Part shown: one piece after another, positions 39,726 to 49,184 of the stretch
Layout: each line of letters opens with the position of its first letter
How positions within the stretch are numbered: position 1 is the stretch's first letter
NCBI GenBank assembly: GCA_001839685.1
Contig: MLAK01000694.1
Coordinates: 8,736 to 72,735 of the forward strand
DNA: 64,000 nucleotides
Source: Tritrichomonas foetus
Lineage: Eukaryota > Parabasalia > Tritrichomonadida > Tritrichomonadidae
Reading direction: 5' to 3'
Position numbers and translations under genes: made by a program
Notes under the pieces: generated by a model
What the model saw: the letters and a program-made list of their open reading frames with translations, nothing else
Told to the model about the DNA's origin: nothing
Database searches by the model: none

Positions 39726-39988
39726 GCTTTTTTTATATGTGTGATGTGTACGATAGAAATACATTCAGTTTTTGAAGCTGTTTTTATAAAAGTACACAAC
39801 CTGGAAATACGTTTATTTTCATTAAATAAACTGAACTTTTTCGAATCTTGGAAACAACTTCCCGACTCTCTGATGCTTAATTTACAGCAACGAATTTTTG
39901 CTGAATAGATCTCAACCAATAAAAAATGCCAAAATTCGCTTGATTACTATTTTCGAAATTACACGTTATTTCTAAAATCTCCAGGCAG

Positions 39989-40255
39989 ATGAAAGATTTA
40001 GCCCTTTCCACTAGATCAAAGAGTTACTCAAATATTTCTCTATATTATCCCTACTATGTGGACAATTTTATCGAATTTATCTTGCAATACACCAATTTTA
40101 TTGAATTTGAATTTTCCGAAAGATTGATGCTTAGATTTTTTTTCAAACTTTGCCAACATGCACAATTTCGTCAGAATGTATTAACATCGATTTATAAAGC
40201 ATTTTCGTCTTTTGGTTGTCGAGAATTACGTTCTCAAAAAAAATTCGATATTTGA
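39989..40255 (+). CDS. Small open frame, hypothetical (88 aa)
   Basis: An ATG frame of 88 codons lies 263 bp after the coiled-coil gene. It is rich in Phe and Tyr, and the second half (LMLRFFFKLCQHAQFRQNVL) could form a helix. No family is recognised and no initiator motif is obvious. It could be a real short gene, a fragment, or chance. Confidence 0.25.
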   Translation: MKDLALSTRSKSYSNISLYYPYYVDNFIEFILQYTNFIEFEFSERLMLRFFFKLCQHAQFRQNVLTSIYKAFSSFGCRELRSQKKFDI

Positions 40256-41602
40256 TCAAAATCTAATGAACCAATTGTATTCAACTCACACAAAATCATG
40301 AACATTCTTATTAATAAAGAAGGAAATTGAATTTAATTCTGAAATTATTTGAGAATCTTATTTTTTGGGCATAATTTTTTTTTCTTTCTTAAAATNCTTT
40401 TGAAGGAGCTTATCCATGTAAATACTCTCAAAAATCAAGGATATGTCGCATATGTGTGGGAAAAAAGTAGATTTTCATTTTCAATGGAATATACGATTAT
40501 AATGTATTCAAAACAATAAGTATTTCTAAAAAAATTGCTTTTTTTATTAAATCGAAGAATATCTCAAAAATAAAAAGACAAAATCTTTTAATATTTTGGA
40601 TATATTATTTTTTAATTATGCTAATTATATGGAGAAAATATAAATAAAATCATAAGCGTAGAAGCATAGGTTGTGTACTTTTGTTTTTATTTTTTGAAAA
40701 TCTCTTTATAAATTTTTATCGTCTACTTATGAGTAAATATATGATATATTTTCATTTATGCCTATTTATTCTACTATTTATTTCTTTCTGTTATCCAAAA
40801 ATCTTTTTCTCATCAATCAAAATATCGCTGATGAAATGTGATTTATCAAGGATATCTTTGCGTATCAGATGTATTCCATGAGTAAAATAAGATGGTTACT
40901 GTTTTTGGCTTGATATTCTTTTCTTCTCGTATCAAAATAATATTTTTAGCAGTTGAATCATTGTTTTCTTATGATTTCCCATTGATTTCATGAGAAAAAA
41001 CACATATTTAAAGCCGATTCGATTTTGGCAAATAAAGCAATGAATTTATTAATCACCAAATGAATCAGTCGAGAAGCTGAAGATAAATCTATGACCAATT
41101 AGTATCCCTCAATTTAGTTATACAAAAATTATTGATATCATAATTGAATCTTTTATTTATCTCGTGATGATTCAAATATGACAAAAACGCGCAAAAAATA
41201 TAAAGAAAGTATTTCTATCAATTCTTAGTCTTCTTTATTAAGAAATGAGTACCTATTCGGTGAATCTTGGACTACGATTAAGATATAGATTCAATGGCAT
41301 CTTCCGTGGATTCAATTTTATAAGATCGTTTTTCCCAGTAAGATTTTGAACTCAAAAAAGAATGAATTGAATGACCACTCAGAAAATTGATATTCAAAAA
41401 ATCGCCGTTTTTTCTTTGTATTTTCGAAAAATATCAATGAGAGGATTGAATTTTCAAAGATTTCCCGTTTACTTTTAGTCGGCTATTCAAAATATAAACG
41501 ATTTGTGACTTTTCAAAAACTACTGTTCCAAATTCTTTGTACATTCCTTTGAATTCTAGCATTCAATTTCTTAGTCTTAACGTCTTTAAACGACATTTTT
41601 CT
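40256..41602. other. Intergenic region with an ambiguous base
   Basis: AT-rich, 1.3 kb. One base at 40396 is unresolved. Only a hydrophobic low-complexity frame (40681-40881, TTG start) is present, and I do not accept it as a gene. Confidence 0.45.
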
Positions 41603-42649
41603 ATGTACAGTGGAGGGTTTCCGCTCCCTGACATCGACTTTGACGACTTTGACCTGATCCCGATTGACAACCCCATACCAAATAGCTCACCCAAGACGAT
41701 GAGACCTAACACACAACGTATTATGGAAAAGTTTGGTTTCACTCCTTTATCAGGCGATCCTCTCAAATGTACATCAAATTCAATGGTTTACAAAGCGCTT
41801 TCTCTCTACTCTTTCCCACCAAATTCATCGAATAATGAATTTGATGATACATTGGGGAACTTTACAAACTATGATACCTTTATTCCCCACGATATTAACG
41901 TTATTGAACATAATAACGAATACGATTCAAATTCGCTCGATTCGAATAAGATATTTGCTATCAAATTAAGTTCAAATAAAATGCGATTATTCCATGAATT
42001 TCAAAATAGTCAAAAATTGGGAAAATCTCCTTATTTTGTTCAAGTATATGATATTTACGAAGATGAGACTTTTGCTATGTTACAAATGGAAATTTGTGAA
42101 GGAGGTGATTTATTTGGATCCGTACTACATGAAAGTTTGATCTGGCTGATGATTCATGATGTTTGTTGCGCATTGTATCAAATTCACTCGTCAGGCTATA
42201 TACATTTAGATGTTTCACCTTCAAATATTTTAAGGTCAAAATATTATTTCAAACTAGCAGATTATGGCACTTTATTAGAAGAAGGTGAATTTGGCCCAGG
42301 AAAAGAGGGTGCTGGCCCTTATGCATCACCCGAAACATTAAATTTTCCATCAGTTCCAGTCGATTATCAAACAGACATTTTTTCACTTGGTGTTGTTTTG
42401 TTAGAGGCTTCTTCTGGTTTTTTTGCTCCTCGCGGGGGCGACAAAAAATATGAATTATTAAGGAAAGGCGAGCTTAAATTAGGTGAACATGGCTATAAAT
42501 CAAACGTGAGTGATGAACTTGTTAATATTGTCAATGCAATGCTTGAACCAGATGCGAATAGGAGACCTACTGCTTTTTTTCTTTTGCATCATCCATATGT
42601 AGTGGCTGCTCACCGTCATCGAATGGAAATTCTTTCCCAATCCGATTAA
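41603..42649 (+). CDS. Wee1/Myt1-like protein kinase
   Basis: A 348 aa kinase. Wee1 and Myt1 phosphorylate Cdk1 and delay mitosis. The catalytic Lys121 is in FAIK, followed by MLQMEICEGGDLFG as in Wee1 (QNEYCNGGSL). The catalytic loop is HLDVSPSNI (Asp203, Asn208), and DFG is DYG (220-222). The C-lobe matches Myt1 closely: IFSLGVVLLEASSG, a P-x-GG turn (APRGGDK), a LRKGEL segment and MLEPDANRRPTA. The glycine-rich loop is missing: in its place is SGDPLKCTSNSMVYKA. The N-terminal 40 residues are acidic and Pro-rich. The open frame reaches back to TTG; I use the first ATG (MYSGGFPLPD). The stop is in TAAA, followed by an A-run. It is convergent with the Polo-like kinase. Confidence 0.85.
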   Translation: MYSGGFPLPDIDFDDFDLIPIDNPIPNSSPKTMRPNTQRIMEKFGFTPLSGDPLKCTSNSMVYKALSLYSFPPNSSNNEFDDTLGNFTNYDTFIPHDINVIEHNNEYDSNSLDSNKIFAIKLSSNKMRLFHEFQNSQKLGKSPYFVQVYDIYEDETFAMLQMEICEGGDLFGSVLHESLIWLMIHDVCCALYQIHSSGYIHLDVSPSNILRSKYYFKLADYGTLLEEGEFGPGKEGAGPYASPETLNFPSVPVDYQTDIFSLGVVLLEASSGFFAPRGGDKKYELLRKGELKLGEHGYKSNVSDELVNIVNAMLEPDANRRPTAFFLLHHPYVVAAHRHRMEILSQSD

Positions 42650-42988
42650 AAAAAAAAAAAAAAATGAGGTTGAATCAGATGATAAAGAATTAATTAAATA
42701 TGCGGAATTTTTCTTAGAGAAATCATGACTTGAAAGTAAGAAATAGGAAAAGCAATAATGGATTTTTTTTTTTTTTTGTGTATGTATTAATAAATGTTAT
42801 TTAATGAATTCAGTTATTTATATATATATATATATTTTAACACACATTCACAGAAGTGACATGATCCAACATAATTTTCATGTGTATTTCCCAGAGTGAA
42901 ATAAAAAGAAAGAAATAAAAGAAAAAAGGGAGATTATGAAATATGAATAATATGTATATTCTTTATTTGCATACATATTGAGGAGAAA
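42650..42988. other. Convergent spacer between two kinases
   Basis: A-run at the start, a T-run near 42765-42778 and a TA-run near 42820-42835. No gene seen. Confidence 0.5.
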
Positions 42989-44752
42989 TTACCTTCCGCT
43001 TAATTCTGCAAGCATTGCTTTCGCGATCATGAATCTTTTGTTTTCATTTGTAGAAGGATTCATACAACTAACTTCATTCAAAGATAACAGTTTCCCATTT
43101 TCTTTAATGGAGTTAATAATTGTCATTTTCTTTGTGTTCCAAAAGATGACTAACTTAAGGTGATCATTAAAATTCACCTGAATGTTTCTATCATCTAATC
43201 TGAATAATGTTGCATCATCATTATTCATCCAATATTTAACATGATGCAATGGAGTTGATGATTCATATTTCTGTTGAGGAAGCTCAAATAGAGATCTTGT
43301 CTTCTTGAGTGAGTTGGAAAATCTGCGAAGAATTGAAATTTTCCATTTTTCTGTTTCACTTTGGAGATCAAGAATTTCTGGAGATGTGACATCATAACTG
43401 TCATAATATTGAATGAAAGTTTCAAATGGATCCATTATCATGCGAGATAAATCATTAAAACAAGCACCAACTGTTCCATCCATAAGTAAATATCCAAGAG
43501 CTTTATTGTGATTACAAAATCTTGCAACACAATGCTTTGGAAGAATAGCTATATCAATTTCTTCAGTTTCTTTGTTCTTTGGATTACTGATAATTTTATT
43601 ATCATTCTTTTGTTTTAAGACAGGCTTCTTTTCAGCTTCTTCGTTTTTAGAATTATCTTTTTGAATTGTTTCAACTTTATTATCATTTTGGATTGGGATT
43701 TTGTTTTTATCGTCATTTTTAGCACCGTTTTTAGCGTCATTGTTATTATCATCCTTTTTGAGATTCTCATTTTGTTTGTTGTTCAAATAATCTCTTTTCA
43801 TGCCTTTAGCTTTCGGATATTCTTTATATCCATAGATTGGTTTTCTAGCTCTGAAGATATCTCTTGGAATTTCTTTATGAACAATAACTTTTTCTTTTCT
43901 TGGTTTGTAGTTGGCTAAGAATGGATGCATTAATAAATCGCATGCATTTGGCCTACGTTCTGGTTTAATTCGTAAAATGATACGTATGAAATCTTTGGCA
44001 GTTTGTGATATCGAAATATCACTTGGGAAATGATATTGGCAATTTTTGATATGCTCATATGTTAATTTAGTTCTCATTGTTTCAAATGGCGGATGACCAG
44101 TTAACATAGCAAATGCAGACACGCCAATTGTCCAAATATCAACTTCATAACTATGTCCTTTGTAGGCTTGTGTCAAAAGTTCAGGACTTAAATAATTTGG
44201 TGTTCCACATACAGTATATTTTCTTTCATCATCATAATCAAGTTTGGTGGAGAGTCCAAAATCAGCGATTTTCACTCTTCCATCTGAACCAATCAAAAAG
44301 TTTTCTAATTTCAAATCACGATGAATAATTCTGTTGTCATGCAAATAGACAAGACCTGATACAACATCATGTAAAATTCGAGCTGTCTCTTTTTCGCTTA
44401 AGTAGCCTGAGCGTCTCACTAGATCTCGTACGGATTGTCCTGGACATAATTCAATGATAATATAATAGTTACATGAATCCGAAAAGTTTTTGTAGGATTT
44501 CAAAATGTTCGGATGATCTAAGCTTTTCTGAATCATGATTTCGCTTTTGAGTTTTTCAAGTGACTTTGGCTTAACGTATCTATCGCGTGCAATAGCTTTG
44601 AGTGCAAAATCTCTTCCGGATTCTTTATGTGTAACTCGATAAACTGCTGCAAAACCGCCACGACCAAGTTCTTCGTGTCTGATATATGTATCCTTTGAAC
44701 CATCTTCATGCTGGTGAATGAGCGTGTGGGGAACAATAATTTTGGTGGTCAT
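42989..44752 (-). CDS. Polo-like kinase (kinase plus two polo boxes)
   Basis: A 587 aa Polo-like kinase, which controls mitotic entry, spindle poles, basal-body duplication and cytokinesis. The kinase domain is about 26-278: GRGGFAAVY, catalytic Lys in FALK, HRDLKLENF, DFG and the T-loop TVCGTPNYLSPE with the activating Thr. Two C-terminal polo boxes follow: PB1 at about 400-465 (ALGYLLMDGTVGACFND) and PB2 at about 500-585 (YWMNNDDATLFRLDD). The PB2 phosphopeptide pincer His and Lys in DHLKL are kept, while the PB1 Trp of the pincer appears to be Phe. A charged Lys/Asn linker (about 285-395) joins the parts. The start is the ATG after an upstream TTG. Confidence 0.93.
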   Translation of the reverse strand: MTTKIIVPHTLIHQHEDGSKDTYIRHEELGRGGFAAVYRVTHKESGRDFALKAIARDRYVKPKSLEKLKSEIMIQKSLDHPNILKSYKNFSDSCNYYIIIELCPGQSVRDLVRRSGYLSEKETARILHDVVSGLVYLHDNRIIHRDLKLENFLIGSDGRVKIADFGLSTKLDYDDERKYTVCGTPNYLSPELLTQAYKGHSYEVDIWTIGVSAFAMLTGHPPFETMRTKLTYEHIKNCQYHFPSDISISQTAKDFIRIILRIKPERRPNACDLLMHPFLANYKPRKEKVIVHKEIPRDIFRARKPIYGYKEYPKAKGMKRDYLNNKQNENLKKDDNNNDAKNGAKNDDKNKIPIQNDNKVETIQKDNSKNEEAEKKPVLKQKNDNKIISNPKNKETEEIDIAILPKHCVARFCNHNKALGYLLMDGTVGACFNDLSRMIMDPFETFIQYYDSYDVTSPEILDLQSETEKWKISILRRFSNSLKKTRSLFELPQQKYESSTPLHHVKYWMNNDDATLFRLDDRNIQVNFNDHLKLVIFWNTKKMTIINSIKENGKLLSLNEVSCMNPSTNENKRFMIAKAMLAELSGR

Positions 44753-46225
44753 CAAAGTTTTGGGTAGAACAAATTAAGTTAAACGTACAAATTTTAAATG
44801 CTTTGAATTTTTTTAATGAGGCATTGAATATTTTCAATAAGAAATGGAAGTTTTGAATAATAATTGAATTATCAAAAAGTTTTTTGACATATAATGTAAA
44901 TGCTATGGTTTTGGGAAAAATGAATCGTGAATAGGTTTTAAAATATAGAAATAAAGAAAATATGAAGATATGAATTTTCTGGCAGATGCAAACCATTGTG
45001 GTTGAACTTTGGGTTGTCCTCTATTGAATGGAAATTATCTCTTGCATATACTTCACTAATATGAATAGTCATTAAAAAACAATAATAGAAATTGATTTTT
45101 CGAAATATATCAAAATAAATTGAATAACCAACAGTCTTGTTGGTATTGCAGTATATGTTTTACATTTCAGTTTTACATGAGTTTTATAAATAATAAATTA
45201 CAAAATCTTCAATTTTGGAAACGTAAAAAATGTCTTTCTAAAAGTATTGTACCCACCAGGCCACTTTTTCAAGACAGCATTCAAAAATTTATTCCAAAAT
45301 CAAATAAGTTGAATGCAATGACTTTTTCTATACTTAATACAAACCAAATACCAAAAAAATACAATAAAAGAAATGAATTAAAGAAATATACAATTTTTAA
45401 TAAAGCCTTCATCAATAGGCTTTTTCTTTCTTTCTTTAAACATAAGTCTTCAATATTATGAGTCATTTTATTAGTTTGTAATAATTAAAATCTGGAAAGT
45501 TTCTATCTAAAAACGACCAAGCATTTCTATTTCTGAACAACATGAATTATAATTGCGTTAACAGTGTAAAGTAGTTAAAAAGTGACTTCTATTTCGGGTC
45601 AAAATTGCATTCAAAAATGGACACTCAATTTAATTATTGAAAAGGAAGAAATCGGGGACATTCTATAAAAATATTTTTAGTGTTTTTTCTTTGAAGATAC
45701 ATCATATAATTGCATAGTAAATGAATCTAACAACAATTTCCCAAGAAAAGCTCAAGAAAACAGATAAAGCGTAAATATATAATTGAATACTTTCAAAATT
45801 GAATATAAATATGGTCAAAAAATAATGTTTGAGAACTTTACGTGAAATAAAATGAATTAAAGCATCAAAATCCATAGAAATCTAGTCAAACACATTGAAA
45901 AAGTGAAATCACTCACTTTTTCTATCACTCATGATTTGGTTTACATCAAACGTCATTTCCCCCACTGGTGGTATTAAAAAGGAGGGTTTTTATTGTTTTG
46001 AGCCACCATAGAACAAGTGTAAAATAATCGTCATGCTTTGAAAAAGTTTATATTTATTTCTAGACAAGGTGAAAACTATTTCCGATTTCACTTTATGTCA
46101 ATTGAAATTAACTCAGTTTTTTATTGTCGTTCATTGAAAATCATATGAATGTTTCAATCAATATTGTTGATTGTGAAATGACTGCTTTTGGTCATTGAAT
46201 TAGCATCTATCAAAAAGTGTGGGGG
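44753..46225. other. Divergent intergenic region
   Basis: AT-rich 1.5 kb spacer. It contains a basic 94-codon ATG frame at 45177-45461, listed separately, and nothing else clear. Confidence 0.45.
45177..45461 (+). CDS. Small basic open frame, hypothetical (94 aa)
   Basis: A Lys/Asn/Ile-rich frame of 94 codons (MSFINNKLQNLQFWKRKK onward). Its composition is what random AT-rich DNA gives. A TTTCAGTTTT lies upstream, but no good initiator. I list it only because it is the longest frame in the spacer. Confidence 0.15.
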   Translation: MSFINNKLQNLQFWKRKKCLSKSIVPTRPLFQDSIQKFIPKSNKLNAMTFSILNTNQIPKKYNKRNELKKYTIFNKAFINRLFLSFFKHKSSIL

Positions 46226-47656
46226 ATGAATGCTTTCTACAATTCTTTCATTATATTCCTTTGTGAAATTATTGTATATACATTCCAATGTAACAAGATG
46301 ATTGAATTAACGAAAAGATATGCAGAATATCAAAGACTTCCCATTCTCCAAAATATAAATATAACCAGGCAAAGGTTTTGGGAAGAATTTCTAAATAGAA
46401 ACATTACAATGACTTATGATGATGCAAAATATCTTATTCAAAATAAATATAATCAACTCTGTAGTTTTTCTGGTAGAATAAACCCTTATCCTGAACCTTT
46501 TGATTATGAACAATATATTCCTATTCATTCACATGGAACACTAAAAACTGAACAAGATTTTTTCAAGTACATCGAGTTTGCTTCTCTGAAAGACATCCAT
46601 GGACAAAATGTTGAGAAGCCTTTTAATGAAACATACATTCTGATTTATGCATTAACTGTTTATAAGAATCCAGTTCAAATACGTCGTATGATTCTTGCCA
46701 TGTCACATAAGGGTCAACATCCTTCAATTTCTAAACATTTTGATCATTCAACAATTAAAAATTCAACAATTCAAAATTCATTTCAACAAAACGCAACAAT
46801 TCTTAATTCAACTATTCATAAGTCAATAACACAAACAATGAATCCAACTAAAAGAGACAAAATAAATAATACAAAGAAAGTTGCATTCATTCTATATGTT
46901 GATATAAAAATGAATATTCAATCTGTAATTGAAGAACTTCAAGATTTGAATGATATTTATTTTGTTGAACCAAGATTCAATGTTTTCTGGGGACATATTA
47001 CACAAGCTGTTAGTCAGCTAGTTTTATTGTCAAGTGCAGCTATTTATTTCCCTAATTCATTGTATGTTTCATTTCACAGTGAATCTGATTATCCACTTCA
47101 ATCGACAGAATATATTCTTGAATTTTTAGAACTTTTCTATCCTATCAATTATGTTGGAGTGAGGAATCTAGAGCCTTATACAGTTCGAAGATTGAGAAAG
47201 ATGCATTGTCGCTATCCACATTGTGAACAACATATTAAATGTTTACAAAAACTCTTCCCAAAACGATATGAAAAACCAGGTCTTAATTATGGAAAAGGTT
47301 CAAATTGGCCAACAATCACAATTGAATCTGCAAGAACAATTCGTAATTTTGTATTAAATGATCATTATTTACTTAATTATTTAGATTATGCAGCCCATCC
47401 AGATGAAAATATATTTCAAGTAACATTTCGAACATTAAATTTAAGTATCAGTAAACATGGTAATATCCGATATATTGTTTTCGAAGGAGCACACCCTTTT
47501 ACAATTGATGAAAAACGATTAGAAGATGCGTTGAAATATGAATGTAAACTTTGGGCTCGAAAATTCCTTCCAGATAAAAGTGATGAAGCAATTCGAATTC
47601 TTCATGAACGAATTAAAACCATAAATATCACGGAACGACTTTTAAAGTGTGCTTAG
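46226..47656 (+). CDS. Core-2/I-branching-type glycosyltransferase (GT14-like)
   Basis: A 476 aa type II membrane protein. A short N-terminal hydrophobic anchor (about 5-22) puts the catalytic domain in the Golgi lumen. The domain resembles family GT14, which adds beta-1,6-linked GlcNAc or xylose: ILYVDIKMNIQSVIEEL, then FNVFWGHITQAVSQLVLLS (about 250-270), the SESDYPLQ motif equivalent to SGQDYPL, GSNWPTI and HPDENIFQ equivalent to the SPDE(H/T)xxQT motif. An Asn/Thr/Ser-rich insert with repeated NSTI-like motifs (about 175-205) splits the domain, and several N-glycosylation sites are present. The start is the first ATG (MNAFYN); an upstream GTG was not used. A surface-glycan role is inferred. 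Confidence 0.82.
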   Translation: MNAFYNSFIIFLCEIIVYTFQCNKMIELTKRYAEYQRLPILQNINITRQRFWEEFLNRNITMTYDDAKYLIQNKYNQLCSFSGRINPYPEPFDYEQYIPIHSHGTLKTEQDFFKYIEFASLKDIHGQNVEKPFNETYILIYALTVYKNPVQIRRMILAMSHKGQHPSISKHFDHSTIKNSTIQNSFQQNATILNSTIHKSITQTMNPTKRDKINNTKKVAFILYVDIKMNIQSVIEELQDLNDIYFVEPRFNVFWGHITQAVSQLVLLSSAAIYFPNSLYVSFHSESDYPLQSTEYILEFLELFYPINYVGVRNLEPYTVRRLRKMHCRYPHCEQHIKCLQKLFPKRYEKPGLNYGKGSNWPTITIESARTIRNFVLNDHYLLNYLDYAAHPDENIFQVTFRTLNLSISKHGNIRYIVFEGAHPFTIDEKRLEDALKYECKLWARKFLPDKSDEAIRILHERIKTINITERLLKCA

Positions 47657-47802
47657 TTGAAATAATTTTAGCGCATTTGTGGTTGCCATCCAACTCCTGA
47701 CTACTATTTGTGGTTAATTGTTATCTATAAATTGCATAACTTAATATTTTATTGTTCCTTATGAGGAAGCTCATGAGCTACTCCAGCAGTTATTATATCT
47801 GT
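47657..47802. other. Short spacer before the mobile-element pocket
   Basis: AT-rich 3' flank of the glycosyltransferase gene. No feature seen. Confidence 0.4.
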
Positions 47803-47810
47803 TGAAAGAA
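47803..47810 (+). repeat. Target site duplication, left (TGAAAGAA)
   Basis: The same 8 bases occur at 49122-49129, directly outside the two ends of the element at 47811-49121. Confidence 0.7.
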
Positions 47811-47824
47811 TAAGTCTTGACAAA

Positions 47825-48010
47825 GTTAACCAACCGGTACAACCCTTAACCGTTAACCAAAAAATAATTCGCAAAGGCTAGCCTAACCTTATTGTTAGTC
47901 AGAATAACCGCAATTTTGGTTAACCAAAACCTTTAAGTCATTGTCAGATTAACCAATAAATAAATGAGCCAAAAGGTTTTCAAAAGTGACATCTGACTTT
48001 TTGTTAACCC
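47825..48010. repeat. Left subterminal TTAACC array
   Basis: TTAACC-type motifs occur at 47826, 47846 and 47853, then a perfect 16 bp palindrome TTTTGGTTAACCAAAA at 47914-47929, and further copies near 47949 and 48004. ATCTGACTTTTTGTTAACCC at the inner edge has an inverted counterpart in the right array. Confidence 0.75.
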
Positions 48011-48936
48011 AAAACGTCAGAAATAATTATAGAATCAATATTAACTCATATATTATTAATTCTAGGTTGTAAAAGTATTAAAACATTTATAAAGAATGAA
48101 ATAACATCTTTATTAATATTTTCATGTGAGAATACACAACAATTAAGATTTATTTACGATCATTTTGATTATTATGAATTCGATTTATTATATTCAGAAA
48201 TGTGAAAATTTTAAAACTAAAAGAATAGAAAGTCATCATTATATAAGGAAATGTGATTGTTCAAGTTACAGAAAGTGGAGATACTAATATTGTGGTGTGA
48301 TTTATTTCATTAATGAAACAAATTATTTTCTTAATTGCTTCTTTCATGTTTTATATATATATATATTTCTTCCATATATTTTTCAAGTATATCCATTGTT
48401 GAATCATAATTTAAACTTATTTGTCGTCTGTTTTCTTCGTCTACTTTATCTTCAAATCGTTTTAAACATAAACAACTTTTAGTAGTGGAATTGGATATCA
48501 TTTAAAAAAATAAATCTTATTTAGTTTATGTGTTGGTCATTGACAAATTATAGTTTTTTTGTTGGGATACCATAAGTTGAATCCATCAGTTGTATGAAAT
48601 TCTGTATTATAATTTTTAATTGGTTCTATTAATTTTAATTCATTTTATGAATAATTTAAATAATTAATTTAGTTTGATAATTGTCAAAATTATTGAAATG
48701 AGTTCAATTGCTTTATTTCTTTGTTATTTAACAATCATTGAAACATTAATGATAGGTATTATCGAAATCATTGGAAAATAATGGTGATGGAAAGTTTCAA
48801 AATTCGGCTTCTTCTTCCATTCTGACATATATTTCACTATTTTTCTTTATATTAAATGTATTACATTACTTGTAATTGAAGTTTATCTGTAAAAAAAGAA
48901 ATAATTCGAAGTTTCAAACTTTTTCAATTATCAATT

Positions 48937-49098
48937 ATTAACCAAAAAACCTATCGTTCGGTTGGTAAAGGGTTTTTGGTAAACCAACCAAATGGTTAAC
49001 CTTTAGTCAGATTTTTGGTTAACCATCGAGAGGTTCAACCTTCTCTATTGTTCGGTTTGGTTAACCAATCGGAAATTATGGCACTTTTTATGGTTAAC
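48937..49098. repeat. Right subterminal GGTTAACC array
   Basis: GGTTAACC or near copies occur at 48938, 48994, 49017, 49057-49068 (TTGGTTAACCAA, a perfect 12 bp palindrome) and 49092. The phrase AGTCAGAT next to them mirrors the left array in inverted orientation. Confidence 0.75.
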
Positions 49099-49121
49099 AG
49101 GGCCATTTTGGCCAAGGCTTA

Positions 49122-49129
49122 TGAAAGAA
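49122..49129 (+). repeat. Target site duplication, right (TGAAAGAA)
   Basis: Identical to 47803-47810, immediately outside the right end of the element. Confidence 0.7.
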
Positions 49130-49184
49130 TATGATAACATAATGAGAAGAATAAGATAAATAAAAATGAAATTACTATCAAATA

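Larger units (their letters stand above)
47811..49121. mobile_element. Non-autonomous DNA transposon, hAT-like, with GGTTAACC subterminal repeats
   Basis: A 1311 bp element bounded by TGAAAGAA duplications. Its ends are imperfect inverted repeats: TAAGTCTTGAC on the left and TAAGCCTTGGC when the right end is read inwards (differences mostly transitions). Roughly 200 bp inside each end is packed with TTAACC/GGTTAACC motifs, several of them perfect palindromes. The 900 bp middle is AT-rich and encodes nothing. An 8 bp duplication plus subterminal motif clusters is typical of hAT elements; a Mutator-like element is the alternative. No transposase is present, so it would need one in trans. Confidence 0.72.

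Noticed and set aside
40681..40881. Hydrophobic frame of 66 codons
   Set aside because: It starts at TTG and its Phe/Ile/Leu/Tyr-rich content is what AT-rich random DNA gives.
48297..48482. 61-codon frame inside the hAT-like element
   Set aside because: It starts at a non-ATG codon, is low complexity and has no transposase motif.
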